From assembly GCF_000829695.1 (NCBI RefSeq), contig NZ_BBNN01000031.1, positions 106,128-170,127 on the forward strand: 64,000 nucleotides of DNA. The letters are read 5' to 3'. The notes under the pieces were generated by a model. It had not been told where the DNA came from. It searched no databases and saw only the letters and a list, made by a program, of their open reading frames with translations. Shown here piece after piece: positions 17,752 through 26,461 of this stretch. This stretch comes from Streptomyces sp. NBRC 110035 (GTDB taxonomy: Bacteria; Actinomycetota; Actinomycetes; Streptomycetales; Streptomycetaceae). The position numbers were made by a program, and so were the translations under genes. The stretch's first letter is position 1, and the number at the start of each line of letters is the position of its first letter.

Positions 17752-20508
17752 CGTGCCTCTCCTTCGGGGACCGCGGGCCCGCGTCGGCGCAGCCATGCCT
17801 TCCTGCGCTCCTCGGCGGCCAGCACCAGCGCGCCGAGACCGGCAAGGACGGCGCCCAGTCGCCCGCGGCCAGCGGGGCGGTGTGGAACAGGGCCTGGAGC
17901 GGGGGCAGGTAGCTGATGCCCGCCATCAGGGCGATGCCGAGGCATCCGGCTGCCGGCAGCCACGGGTTGGACAGCGGGCCGACGCGCAGCAGACTCTGCC
18001 GGTCGGTGCGCACCGCGAAGGCCACGAAGAACTGGCTGAGCACGATCCCGGCGTGCACCATGGTGACCGCCTTCCGGTAGACGGGATCGTCCTCGGTGAG
18101 GTCCGCCCACGGGATGCCCGACGCGTGGATGTGCCAGAAGAACACGGCGGTCACGCCGATGGCCTGGATGCCGCCCAGGAAAAGGATGCGGCCCATGACG
18201 GCCGCGGAGAAGAGCCGTTCGCGCCGGGAGCGTGGCGGGCGGTCCATGACGTCGGGTTCCGGTGGCTCGGCCCCGAGCGCCAGAGCGGGCAGAACATCGG
18301 TGCCGAGGTCGATGGCGAGGATCTGCACCGCGCTGATCGGCACCAGCGGGAACCCGGCGAGGGTCGCGGCCACGATCGGGCCGAGTTCGCCGATGTTGCT
18401 GCTGAAGACGTAGACGAGGAACTTGCGGATGTTCTGGTAGACCGACCGGCCCAGCCGCACCGCTGCGGCGATGGAGGCGAACGAGTCGTCGAGGAGCACC
18501 GTCACCGCGGCTTCTCTGGCGACGTCGGTGCCCGAGACGCCCATCGCCACGCCGATGTCGGCGTGCTTGAGGGCCGGGGCGTCATTGGCGCCGTCGCCGG
18601 TGACGGCGACGACCTCGCCGCGCCGGTGCAGGGCGACGACGACCCGCATCTTGTCCTCGGGGCCGACCCGGCACAGCAGCAGCTCTCCCGGCCTCTCCAG
18701 GAGCAAGTCCAGGCCGTCCTCGTCCAGCGCCTCGACATCGGTACCGGTCACCACGGTGGGGGCGGGGCCGGTGACGATGCCGACCCTGCGGGCGACGGCC
18801 TCGGCGGTCAGCGGGTGGTCCCCGGTGACCATCACGATCCGGATGCGGGCCCGTCGGCAGTCGGCGACCGCGCCGCTGACCTCGGGGCGCGGCGGGTCGA
18901 GCATTCCGACGAGACCCAGCAGCGTCAGCTCCGATTCGGCCGCCTTCTGCCCGGGACGGGGGTCGGGCACCTGCCGCTGGGCCACTGCCAGGACGCGCAG
19001 CCCCTGGGAGGCCATTGCGTCGTTCGCGGCGATGACCTCGGCCCGCAGGTCGTCGGTGAGCAGGCGGCGCTCTCCCGCCCGGTCGGCGGCGCTGCAGCGC
19101 TCAAGAAGTTCCTGCGGCGCGCCCTTGGCGTATACGCGACAGCCACCGCCGGCGCTGTCCTGGTGCACGGTGCTCATGAGCTTGCGGCCGGAGCCGAAGG
19201 GGTGTTCCGCGACGCGCGGTGCTGCGGCCTCCTCGGCGGCCAGGTCGAGCCCGGCCTTCGCCGCGGCCACGAGCAGCGCCCCCTCGGTGGTGTCTCCGAG
19301 CACCCGCCAGCCCGCCCGGTTCGACGGCGGGACCAGCCGGGCGTTGCAGCACAGGGCCGCAGCCCGCAGCAGAGCGCGCACCGGCGCCGGGTCGTCCACC
19401 TCGCCGTCGGGCGCGTACCCCACCCCGGTCACGGCATGCGCCACCCCTGCGGACCACACCCGTACGACGGTCATCTCGGCCCGGGTGAGGGTGCCGGTCT
19501 TGTCCGTGCACACGACGGTGGTGGACCCCAGCGCCTCCACTGCCAGCAGTTGCTTGACCAGGGCGTGCCGCCGGGCCATCCGCCGGACCCCGATCGCCAG
19601 GGACACCGACATGGTCGCGGGCAGGCCCTCGGGGACGCGAGTGCGACCATGACGCCGAGGGCGAAGACGAAGGTCTCCACGAAAGGCTGCCTGCCCGGCA
19701 GACGTACCAGGAACAGCAGTGCCCCGATCGCCAGGGCCGTCCCCGCGACCCTGCGCGCCATCAGAGCCACCTGGCTCTGCAGCGGGGTCCGTTGGCGGTG
19801 CACTGTGGCCGTGAGCCGGAAGATCTTCCCGAACTCGGTGGCGGTGCCGGTGGCGAACACCACGGCCTTCGCGGAACCCGCCACCACGTCGGTGCCCATG
19901 AAAACGCAGTTGCGGGCTTCCAGCACCGGGCCGGCGGCCACGGGGTGGGCTGTGCGGCCGACGGCATCGCTCTCGCCCGTCAGAGCCGCGTTGTTCACGG
20001 AGACCTCGTGCGCTTCCACGAGACGGCAGTCGGCCGGCACCGCGTCCCCGGCCTCCAGGACGACGACGTCCCCGGGTACCAGCCGCTGCGAGGGCAACTC
20101 CTGTCTCTCCCCGTCGCGCAGTACCCGGCAGGTGTGTCTGACCGTCGCCTGCAACGACTCCGCCGTCCGCTCGGCGGAGTACTCCTGTGCGAAGCCGATG
20201 GCGGCGTTCAGCACCACCACGCACAGGATCGCCACGGCGAGCTGCAGGGTGCCCACGTCCCGGGGGTCCTGAAGCCCGTAGGCCAGGAAGGTGACCGCCG
20301 AGGCGACGAGCAGGACGACGGCGAAGAGATCGGTGAACTGGCCCGCCAGTTCCCGCCACAGTCGTCTGCGGCTCGCGGGCGGCAGCTCGTTGGGGCCCAC
20401 ACGGCCGTGCCGCGCCGCCGCGTCCGCCTGCGTCAGTCCCCGCGGGGAGGTCTCCAGCGCCGCGAAGACCTCCCCGGTCGGCAGCGTCTGAACCACGGGA
20501 GCGTCCAC
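17748..20508 (-). pseudogene. Cation-transporting P-type ATPase, broken by two single-base frameshifts
   Basis: The whole P2-type ATPase is recognisable across three frames: an N-terminal cation domain from GTG 20508 (VVQTLPTGEVFAALE), the actuator ALTGES, the phosphorylation motif CTDKTGT, the KGA nucleotide loop, GDGANDAP, and C-terminal helices ending in ERRKAWLRRRGPAVPEGEAR. The first break (about 19636) falls in the conserved VPEGLPAT stretch and the second near 17865. Each is repaired by one extra G/C. An upstream ATG at about 20590 would be in frame if the C9 run near 20550 had ten. The final frame overlaps the next ATG by 4 nt, which supports it. Substrate (Ca/Mg-like) uncertain. Confidence 0.8.
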
Positions 20509-20599
20509 GGTGGTGGGGGCCGTCGGTTCGGCGGGCCCGTCCGCGGGCGTCTGCGGGGGGGGGTGGCACCCGTTGTCCGGCGTCCGGGGTCCCTCATCC

Positions 20600-20704
20600 T
20601 CATGGAACGATCACGCGTATCGCCGTGACCTTGCACTCGGGGCAGGAGGTGACGGTGTCGGCGTGTCCGGAGGTGAGGCGGTTGACCCCGCTCGCGGGGA
20701 ACCG
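20600..20704 (-). pseudogene. C-terminal fragment of a molybdopterin oxidoreductase (formate dehydrogenase alpha-like)
   Basis: A short minus-strand frame with coding-like G/C-rich third positions ends at TGA 20602-20600 and reads FPASGVNRLTSGHAD and SCPECKVTAIRV. This resembles the extreme C-terminus (molybdopterin-dinucleotide-binding domain) of FdhA/Nar-type enzymes. It joins the NuoEF remnant without a start codon. In many actinobacteria the NuoEF-like gene is followed by fdhA, so this looks like the far end of an internal deletion. The family call rests on about 30 residues. Confidence 0.4.
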
Positions 20705-21498
20705 GATCTCCCTCGTCTCCGTTGACCACCACGGTGCCGGGCGCCCGGCCGGACGCCTCCCACTTCTCCGACACCCGGAACCCCGCTCCCCCGCGTCCGC
20801 GCAGCCCGGAGGCGGCCACCTACCTCCGAGTGAACACGGTCGGGGCTGCCCGCCGTCACGGTCCGCGGCCACACCTGCCACGCCGGCTCACCGGCGACCA
20901 CGCCGGGCAGCAGCACCGGGTCGCCGGTGTCGTCCGTCACCGGGATCCGCGAAGCCGTCGGTGGTTCGCGTCCTCCCAGCTGGGCGGCGAGCGTCGGGCC
21001 CGTGCACGGTGTGGTTCCGTCGAGCGCGGCGGGACCGGCGTAGCAGTACCCCAGACAGCGGACGGCCTGCAGCGACGTCTCTCCGTCCGGTGAGGCTGCG
21101 GCCGCGGTGACACCCAGCTCCTGTTCCACCTGCGTGAGGTGCCGTCCGGCCTGCGCGGCGAAGCATGCCGTCGCCGCGCAGACACGGACGTGACGGCGCC
21201 CGTGCGGGGCGGCGAGGTCCGCATAGTAGGCGGCCGGCCCCAGCGCGGCGGCTGCGGGCAGTCCGAGGACGGCGGCGACGGCCGGAGCCCAGGTCTCGGG
21301 GCCGCCCACCGACTTCTCCCCGGTCCGGGCCAGACGCTCGACCAGACGCTCACCGGCTCTTCCACTCCGGTCGGAGAGGGCGCGGAAGGCGTCGAAACGG
21401 CCGGCGGGACGGATGGGACCCATGTCTTCATCGTGAAGCCAGGCACACAAGGCCACAATCCGGACATCGGGTCCCTCGGCCCCCGGATCCCGGGACAC
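20705..21498 (-). pseudogene. NuoE-NuoF-type formate dehydrogenase/NADH dehydrogenase subunit, truncated and frameshifted
   Basis: The first ~170 residues are a NuoE-like thioredoxin-fold [2Fe-2S] domain (CAATACFAAQAG and CLGYCYAG cysteines). A NuoF start follows (GDPVLLPG), then, one frame over from about 20825, GLRGRGGAGF and VVNGDEGDP, which are the FMN/NADH motifs. Everything after that is missing. Fused NuoEF proteins are the diaphorase subunits of soluble formate dehydrogenases. The start (GTG 21498 or ATG 21423) is uncertain. Frameshift plus truncation makes this a clear pseudogene. Confidence 0.7.
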
Positions 21499-21619
21499 CG
21501 CAGGAACAGTCCGGCCGGGGACAGGAGCGACGGGTCCGGGGTGCCCCCGCCGGTGGGCGGGGGCACCCCGGACCGTGGGGCGCGCGTCCGCCGGAGGACC
21601 GGCGGACGGGGCGGCTCCC

Positions 21620-22258
21620 TCAGAGCAGCCAGCGGTGGCGGCCGACGAGGGGCAGGCGCGCCCAGATCCGGCCCAGGCCCCAGGTGGCGCCGGCGCCCGA
21701 CGCGGCCAGGGCGATCAGGACCACGGCGTAGATCAGGTGGTAGTCGACGAACGGGTTCGTCGACATGCTCGGCGATCCGTCCGACAGGTGCCGGGCCGGC
21801 GGCCATTCCGCGGCCCACATCAGCGCCATCATGACGGTGCCGCCGACCGCGGCGAGCCGCAGGCCGACGCCCGCGGTCAGGGCGGCGCCGATGCCCAGCA
21901 GACCGAGCATGAACAGCCAGTCGGCCCACGCCGCACCGGCCCAGTCGTGGAAGACCGACTCCATCGGCCCGACGGCGACACCGCCGAGGAACCCCTGGGT
22001 CGGCGAGCCGCCCTCGACCCACGCCCGGCCGGACGCAGTGGCATAGCCGAGACCGAACGCCTTGTCCAGGAACGCCCACAGGAAGACGAAGCCCGTCAGG
22101 ATCCGGAGCCCGGCCAGCACGTACGCGCCGGCCGCGGCCGACGCCACCACCGCCGCCGTGGTCGTCGGCCCGGCGGACGCGGGAGCCGTCCCGCCCGCCC
22201 GGCGCGCAGTCGGCACCCGCACTCCCGAACGCCGTGGAAAACCGTCGTGAACTGCCAT
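21620..22258 (-). CDS. DoxX-like membrane protein
   Basis: 212 residues with four to five hydrophobic segments: AGLRILTGFVFLWAFLDKAFG at the first helix, then a loop with GSPTQGFL, LFMLGLLGIGAALTAG, VGGTVMMALMWAAEWPP, and a final helix before a basic tail. This is the DoxX/TQO-small-subunit-like pattern found in actinobacterial redox islands. ATG 22258 is favoured over ATG 22267 since GGGAAGGG lies nine bases upstream. The 5' region carries a strong hairpin and a palindrome. Likely a quinone- or redox-linked membrane protein; the role is not established. Confidence 0.82.
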   Translation of the reverse strand: MAVHDGFPRRSGVRVPTARRAGGTAPASAGPTTTAAVVASAAAGAYVLAGLRILTGFVFLWAFLDKAFGLGYATASGRAWVEGGSPTQGFLGGVAVGPMESVFHDWAGAAWADWLFMLGLLGIGAALTAGVGLRLAAVGGTVMMALMWAAEWPPARHLSDGSPSMSTNPFVDYHLIYAVVLIALAASGAGATWGLGRIWARLPLVGRHRWLL

Positions 22259-22276
22259 GATGCTCATCCCTTCCCG

Positions 22277-22338
22277 GGGTGACGCGAGGTGCAGGAGGTG
22301 AACGACTCTCGTTGCACCTTCAATGTCTCGCGTCACCC
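22277..22338 (-). promoter_or_regulatory. Long inverted repeat in the DoxX 5' region
   Basis: GGGTGACGCGAG at 22277-22288 pairs perfectly with CTCGCGTCACCC at 22327-22338. Inside it AGGTGCA (22287-22293) pairs with TGCACCT (22313-22319). The hairpin ends about 18 nt before the DoxX start and abuts its ribosome-binding site. It could terminate transcription from the upstream USP or act as a structured leader. Confidence 0.5.
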
Positions 22339-22372
22339 GCACCCGCCGCAGGGGCTGCACGGCCCGGCCTCC

Positions 22373-22386
22373 GGGCCGAACGGCCC
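22373..22386. promoter_or_regulatory. Palindrome GGGCCG-AA-CGGCCC upstream of DoxX
   Basis: Perfect 6-bp arms with a 2-bp spacer, 115-128 bp upstream of the DoxX-like start. It shares its core with the palindrome at 5649-5664 upstream of an alcohol dehydrogenase. A common regulator of the island is possible but unproven. Confidence 0.35.
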
Positions 22387-22530
22387 TTCTTACGAGACCA
22401 GTTGGACGGCACCGGCCTCCTCCGGCGCACGGCGGGAGGGGCACCGCCCGGGGAGTGCGTCAACGCACGGGCCCGGAGCCGGTCGGACCGCTGCCGGACG
22501 GGCAGGTCCTGGTCCGGTACGAGCAGCGCC

Positions 22531-23403
22531 TCATACCGGGGGCACCACGACGACGGGGCACTCGGCCCGGTGGAGCAACCCGTGCACGACGGACCCCAGC
22601 CTCATACCGGTGTGTCCGCCGCGCCCGTGGCGCCCCGCCACGACGGCCCGAGCCGTCGCCGAGACCCGTGCGAGTTCCTCAACGGGATGACCACGCAGAA
22701 CCTCCTGGGTGATCCCCACATCGGGGTACCGCTCCCCCGGCCCTGCCACCGTTTCCGCGAGGAGCCGGCGCCGCTCGAGAAGACCGGCCCGCTCGTCGCC
22801 ACGACCGGTCGGCCGGGCGACGTGCTCCGGCCACACCCACACGGCGTGCACGGTCGCGCCGCGCGGGCCGGCCTCCTGGGCCGCGAAGTCGACGGCCGAC
22901 CGGGAACCGCTGCTGCCGTCGACTCCGACGACCAGGGGCAAAGGCGTCCGTCCGGCGTGCTCCGTCTCCCGGACGACCACCACCGGACAGCCCGCACGCG
23001 CGCTGACCGGCACGACGACCGAGTCGGCGCTGAACACGTCCTTCGGACGGGTGAGCCGACGGGACCCGACCACCACGAGACGAGCGCGTCCCGCCGCCTC
23101 CTGGCACAGCACCGCAGCGGGCATGCCGTCGAACAGGACCGCGGTCACCGCGACGTCGGGGGCAAGGGCCCTGGTCGTCTCCACGGCAGCCGACAGGGCT
23201 TCCTCGCCTTCCACCCGCAGTGCCTCGTGGCGGGGCTGGACATCCCCGTGACGCGTGGCGCGCAGGGGCGGTACGGACAGCAGAAGACGCACGTCGCCGC
23301 CCCTCGACAAGGCGGCCTGAGCGGCCCACGCGAGAGCCGGACGGGACGGGTTCTTCGGATCCACCCCGACAAGGATCTCGTTGCGGACATCCGCTACCGC
23401 CAT
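22531..23403 (-). CDS. Universal stress protein, tandem UspA domains
   Basis: 290 residues. Domain 1 begins EILVGVDPKNPSRPAL and lacks a canonical nucleotide loop (GSRRLTRPKDVFSADSV). Domain 2 (PLVVGVDGSSGSRSA ... AGRHGRGGHTGMRLGSV) keeps it. ATG 23403 lies inside the end of the upstream USP gene (10-nt overlap), so the two USPs are translationally coupled. The loss of one ATP site suggests asymmetric function within the pair. Confidence 0.92.
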   Translation of the reverse strand: MAVADVRNEILVGVDPKNPSRPALAWAAQAALSRGGDVRLLLSVPPLRATRHGDVQPRHEALRVEGEEALSAAVETTRALAPDVAVTAVLFDGMPAAVLCQEAAGRARLVVVGSRRLTRPKDVFSADSVVVPVSARAGCPVVVVRETEHAGRTPLPLVVGVDGSSGSRSAVDFAAQEAGPRGATVHAVWVWPEHVARPTGRGDERAGLLERRRLLAETVAGPGERYPDVGITQEVLRGHPVEELARVSATARAVVAGRHGRGGHTGMRLGSVVHGLLHRAECPVVVVPPV

Positions 23404-24305
23404 GATTCCTCCTGCTCCGGCTCACCCGGCCGGGGCACGATCTCGACCGGGCACCGGGCGTGGTGCAGAGCAGCGTGTCCCAGCCGGCCGAGGGCCGGCC
23501 CCGAGCCCATGAACCGCCGTCGGACCCCCATCACCAGCAGGTCGGCGCGACCGGAGACGTCCATGAGCGCGGCGGCGGTCGCGGTCCCCGCGCCGGTCGC
23601 GGTGGTGACCGTGAGGGCGGGGTGGCTCCGGTGGACCACGGCAGCGAGGGCATCGGTCCTGGCCCGTCCCTGCTCCGTGATGTCGCCCGGGTCGTCGAGC
23701 GCGGTGACCATGTTCCCGACGTGGGACAGGGGGTTCCACACGTTGATGAGATGCAGCGTTCCCCCGCGCAGCTCCGCCTCGGCGGCCGCCCTCCGCACCC
23801 AGTCGGCGTCCGTCTCGTCCCGAACGGCGGCAGCGACGACTCCGGTGCCGGGCCGGTCGGTCCGGCCCCGTACGACGACCACCGGAACCGAGGAACGCGT
23901 GGCGACAGCCAGACTCACGGAGCCGAGCAGCAGAGCGGGGAAGCCCCCCAGACCTCTGCTGCCGACGACGACGGTCGCATCGGGTGCGGCCGCCTCCTGC
24001 AAAGCCGCCACCGCGTTCTTGTTGCTCAGCTCGCGCTCCACCGGCAGCCCCGGGAAGCGCTCGTGAACCGCCTCGTGCGCCTCGGCCAGATGTGTGCCCC
24101 CCGCTTCTCGCAGGCGCTCGGTCGTCTCGAACGCGGCGAAGCGGCCGAGCCGGTCCAGATCCGCCCCGAGGACGAGCCTCAGATGCTGTCCTCGCCTGTC
24201 GGCCTCGCCAGCCGCCCACAGGACCGCCTCCCGCGACGACGCGGAGCCGTCGACGCCTGCGACAACCGGTCCGAGTGCGTTGCCGTGCCGGCTTGTGGGA
24301 GTCAT
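23394..24305 (-). CDS. Universal stress protein, tandem UspA domains
   Basis: 303 residues with PVVAGVDGSASSREAVLWAA and GSRGLGGFPALLLGSVSL in domain 1. Domain 2 (GTGVVAAAVRDETDADWV ... LVMGVRRRFMGSGPALG) is diverged. It is the first gene of a two-USP operon. ATG 24305 (MTPTSRHGNALG) is used; upstream GGAGAAGCC supplies a ribosome-binding site. Cytoplasmic stress protein of unknown target. Confidence 0.92.
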   Translation of the reverse strand: MTPTSRHGNALGPVVAGVDGSASSREAVLWAAGEADRRGQHLRLVLGADLDRLGRFAAFETTERLREAGGTHLAEAHEAVHERFPGLPVERELSNKNAVAALQEAAAPDATVVVGSRGLGGFPALLLGSVSLAVATRSSVPVVVVRGRTDRPGTGVVAAAVRDETDADWVRRAAAEAELRGGTLHLINVWNPLSHVGNMVTALDDPGDITEQGRARTDALAAVVHRSHPALTVTTATGAGTATAAALMDVSGRADLLVMGVRRRFMGSGPALGRLGHAALHHARCPVEIVPRPGEPEQEESWR

Positions 24306-24710
24306 GGCTTCTCCTGGGACGCTCGTGCGGTGTCTGCCATGCTGTCGCTGCGGTCACCTCGGGGGGCAGGGCCTCGTACCCACCATCTTGGTGTTCACGG
24401 TGCGCTTCGGCACCTTTGTCCTCGAGGGGCCACCTCGGTTGCGCGCCGCCCGAGGCGACGACACCGTCCCCTGGGGGAGCGCCGGGTCGTCGCCGCCCCC
24501 GTCCGGGCTCATGACTCTGTTGCTCAATTGCGGAGAGTGACGCCGGCCTGTCGACGGGGCGCAGGCAACGGGCCTCGCGGGGAGGCGGTCCGGCGCCCCG
24601 GCCGGCCCCGCTCGGATGCGGTGCGTGACCCTCCCCCGAATTGAGCAGCAGCGTCGCTCATGGCGGCAAAGCGGGCGTCCCGCCGGGCGGCGACGCCCGC
24701 TCCGCGGGAA
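24306..24710. other. Intergenic region with a distant inverted repeat
   Basis: About 400 nt without a gene. TGCTCAATT at 24521-24529 and AATTGAGCA at 24639-24647 form a 9-bp inverted repeat, extendable to 13 with one mismatch, around a GC-rich 109-nt centre. It could be the ends of a small mobile or repeat element; no transposase or duplication was seen. Confidence 0.35.
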
Positions 24711-25433
24711 CTACCGCTTCTCGTAAGGATTCTCGGGCTGCCCGACGTGCCTGACGTCGGTGGCGGCGAGCACGGGCGGCCACGCCTCGTCGGTGCCGAG
24801 CCTGCCCTTGGGGACCCAGGTGCCGGTGACGGACACCCAGCTGTCGACGGCCGGGGCGTCGGCCTCACGTATTTCGATCCTGTCAGCCCGTGCGTCGGCG
24901 GCGCAGCAGGAGACGCGGAGCCGGGTCAGATACCAGGCGCCCTCGTCGTCCTTGGTGACGAACCCGGTCATCCGGATCGTGCGGTTCTTCATCGTCCGGC
25001 CACTGTCGTACAGGGCGCGGGAGGTGAACTCGCCGAGAGCGAGATCGACCGGGTCGCCCTCGGGCAGGGCGGGGAACGTACCGATGCCCTGGGCGGCGTA
25101 CCCGGCCGCCTCCCGCTCGGCGCTGTACGAGCCGAGGGCGGGCGGTGGGAAGAGCAGCAGGGCCAGCGCGGGGACGACGAGCAGCCGGGCGACGCGGGGA
25201 CCACGGCTGTGGTCGTGCCCGTCTGCGTGCTCGTGCCGGTCCTCGTCGCGGCTTCCCCCGCCCACGACGACCGCACCGACGATCCCCAGCACCAGCAGCA
25301 GCACACCCGACGCGATCAGGTACGGCCGCAGTCCTTGCTGCACGTACCGCAGGTACAGCTCGCTGAACAGCGAGATCCTCAGCACCGCGCCCCCGCACAG
25401 AACCAGAACCAGCGCCGGACCGTAGCGACTCAC
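24711..25433 (-). CDS. TIGR03943-family putative permease subunit (YcgQ-like)
   Basis: 240 residues. Two N-terminal hydrophobic helices (ALVLVLCGGAVLRISLF, PYLIASGVLLLVLGIVGAV) are followed by a His/Asp-rich stretch (DEDRHEHADGHDHSRG), another helix, and an extracytoplasmic OB-like domain with MTGFVTKDDEGAWYLTRL and SCCAADA. GTG 25433 overlaps the permease stop (GTGA). The pairing of TIGR03943 with a UPF0718 permease is conserved. The His-rich loop hints at metal binding. The substrate is unknown. Confidence 0.85.
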   Translation of the reverse strand: MSRYGPALVLVLCGGAVLRISLFSELYLRYVQQGLRPYLIASGVLLLVLGIVGAVVVGGGSRDEDRHEHADGHDHSRGPRVARLLVVPALALLLFPPPALGSYSAEREAAGYAAQGIGTFPALPEGDPVDLALGEFTSRALYDSGRTMKNRTIRMTGFVTKDDEGAWYLTRLRVSCCAADARADRIEIREADAPAVDSWVSVTGTWVPKGRLGTDEAWPPVLAATDVRHVGQPENPYEKR

Positions 25434-26461
25434 AGCAGCCACCACCCCACGAGCACACTGCTCACCACCGCGACGACCCATGTGGCCGCCGAGAACCGCA
25501 CCGCGAAGGCCCGCCCGAAGGTGCCCGCCTGCAACGCCATCAGTTTCAGGTCCACCATCGGTCCGACCACCATGAACGCCAGCCGCGCCGTCGGCGAGAA
25601 CCCGCTCAGCGAAGCGGCCACGAACGCGTCGGCCTCGCTGCACACGCACAGGACCACCGCCAGGACGGCCAGCAGCAGCACCGACAGCCACTCCGACCCG
25701 GTGAAGACGTCCAGCACCGACCGGGGTACGGCGATGTTGAACGTCGCCGCGGCCGCCGCCCCGACGACCAGGAAGCCGCCCGCGTGCAGGAAGTCGTGCT
25801 GCAGCCCGGCCCCGAAATCCTGCCAACGGGACCCGGACGCCCCGGACGTCGTACGCGTTGTGGCCAGTCGCAGCCACTCCTTTCGCCCGAACCGCACCCA
25901 CAGCCAGCCCATGACGACGGCGGCGGCGAGCGACGCGACGAGCCGCGCCAGCACGATGCCGGGGTTGCCCGGGAAGGCGATGGAGGTGGAGACCAGCACC
26001 ACCGGATTGATGGCGGGCGCCGAGAGGAGGAAGGCGAGCGCGGCCGCCGGAGCCACCCCGCGCCGCATCAGGCTCCCGGCCACCGGCACGGACGCGCACT
26101 CGCACCCGGGCAGTACGACACCGGCGGCGCCCGCGACGGGGACGGCGAGCACCGGACTGCGCGGCAGCAGCCTGCTGAAGACCCGCTCGGACACGAAGGC
26201 CCCGATGGCCGCCGAGACCAGGGTGCCGAGCAGCAGGAACGGGATCCCCTGTACGACGACCGCCGTGAACACCGTCCACCAGGCGGCCACCGGCGGGGTG
26301 TAGAGATCGATGGCGAGCGTCGGCCCGAGAACCGAGGCGATGGTGGCGATCACGACGAGCGCGCCACCGCCCACCACCACGTACACGAGGGTGCGCACGA
26401 CGAGACGCACCGCGTCCGCAGCCGAGCCCCGTCGGCTCTCCACGTATTCCTGCTTCTCCAC
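25430..26461 (-). CDS. UPF0718/DUF318-family permease (YraQ/YcgR-like)
   Basis: 343 residues, eight or more hydrophobic segments, with the family signature LPGCECASVPVAGSLMRRGV and SAPAINPVVLVSTSIAF, and CVCSEADAFVAASL in the second half. GTG 26461 (VEKQEYVESRRG) is chosen because the membrane domain begins soon after and GGAAC precedes it; a longer frame reaches GTG about 26640 but adds a low-complexity tail. It forms a two-gene operon with the TIGR03943 gene. Transported species unknown. Confidence 0.87.
   Translation of the reverse strand: MEKQEYVESRRGSAADAVRLVVRTLVYVVVGGGALVVIATIASVLGPTLAIDLYTPPVAAWWTVFTAVVVQGIPFLLLGTLVSAAIGAFVSERVFSRLLPRSPVLAVPVAGAAGVVLPGCECASVPVAGSLMRRGVAPAAALAFLLSAPAINPVVLVSTSIAFPGNPGIVLARLVASLAAAVVMGWLWVRFGRKEWLRLATTRTTSGASGSRWQDFGAGLQHDFLHAGGFLVVGAAAAATFNIAVPRSVLDVFTGSEWLSVLLLAVLAVVLCVCSEADAFVAASLSGFSPTARLAFMVVGPMVDLKLMALQAGTFGRAFAVRFSAATWVVAVVSSVLVGWWLL

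Noticed and set aside
17492..20272. Very long plus-strand open frame opposite the ATPase operon
   Set aside because: Antisense shadow of GC-rich coding DNA; the minus strand has clear motifs.
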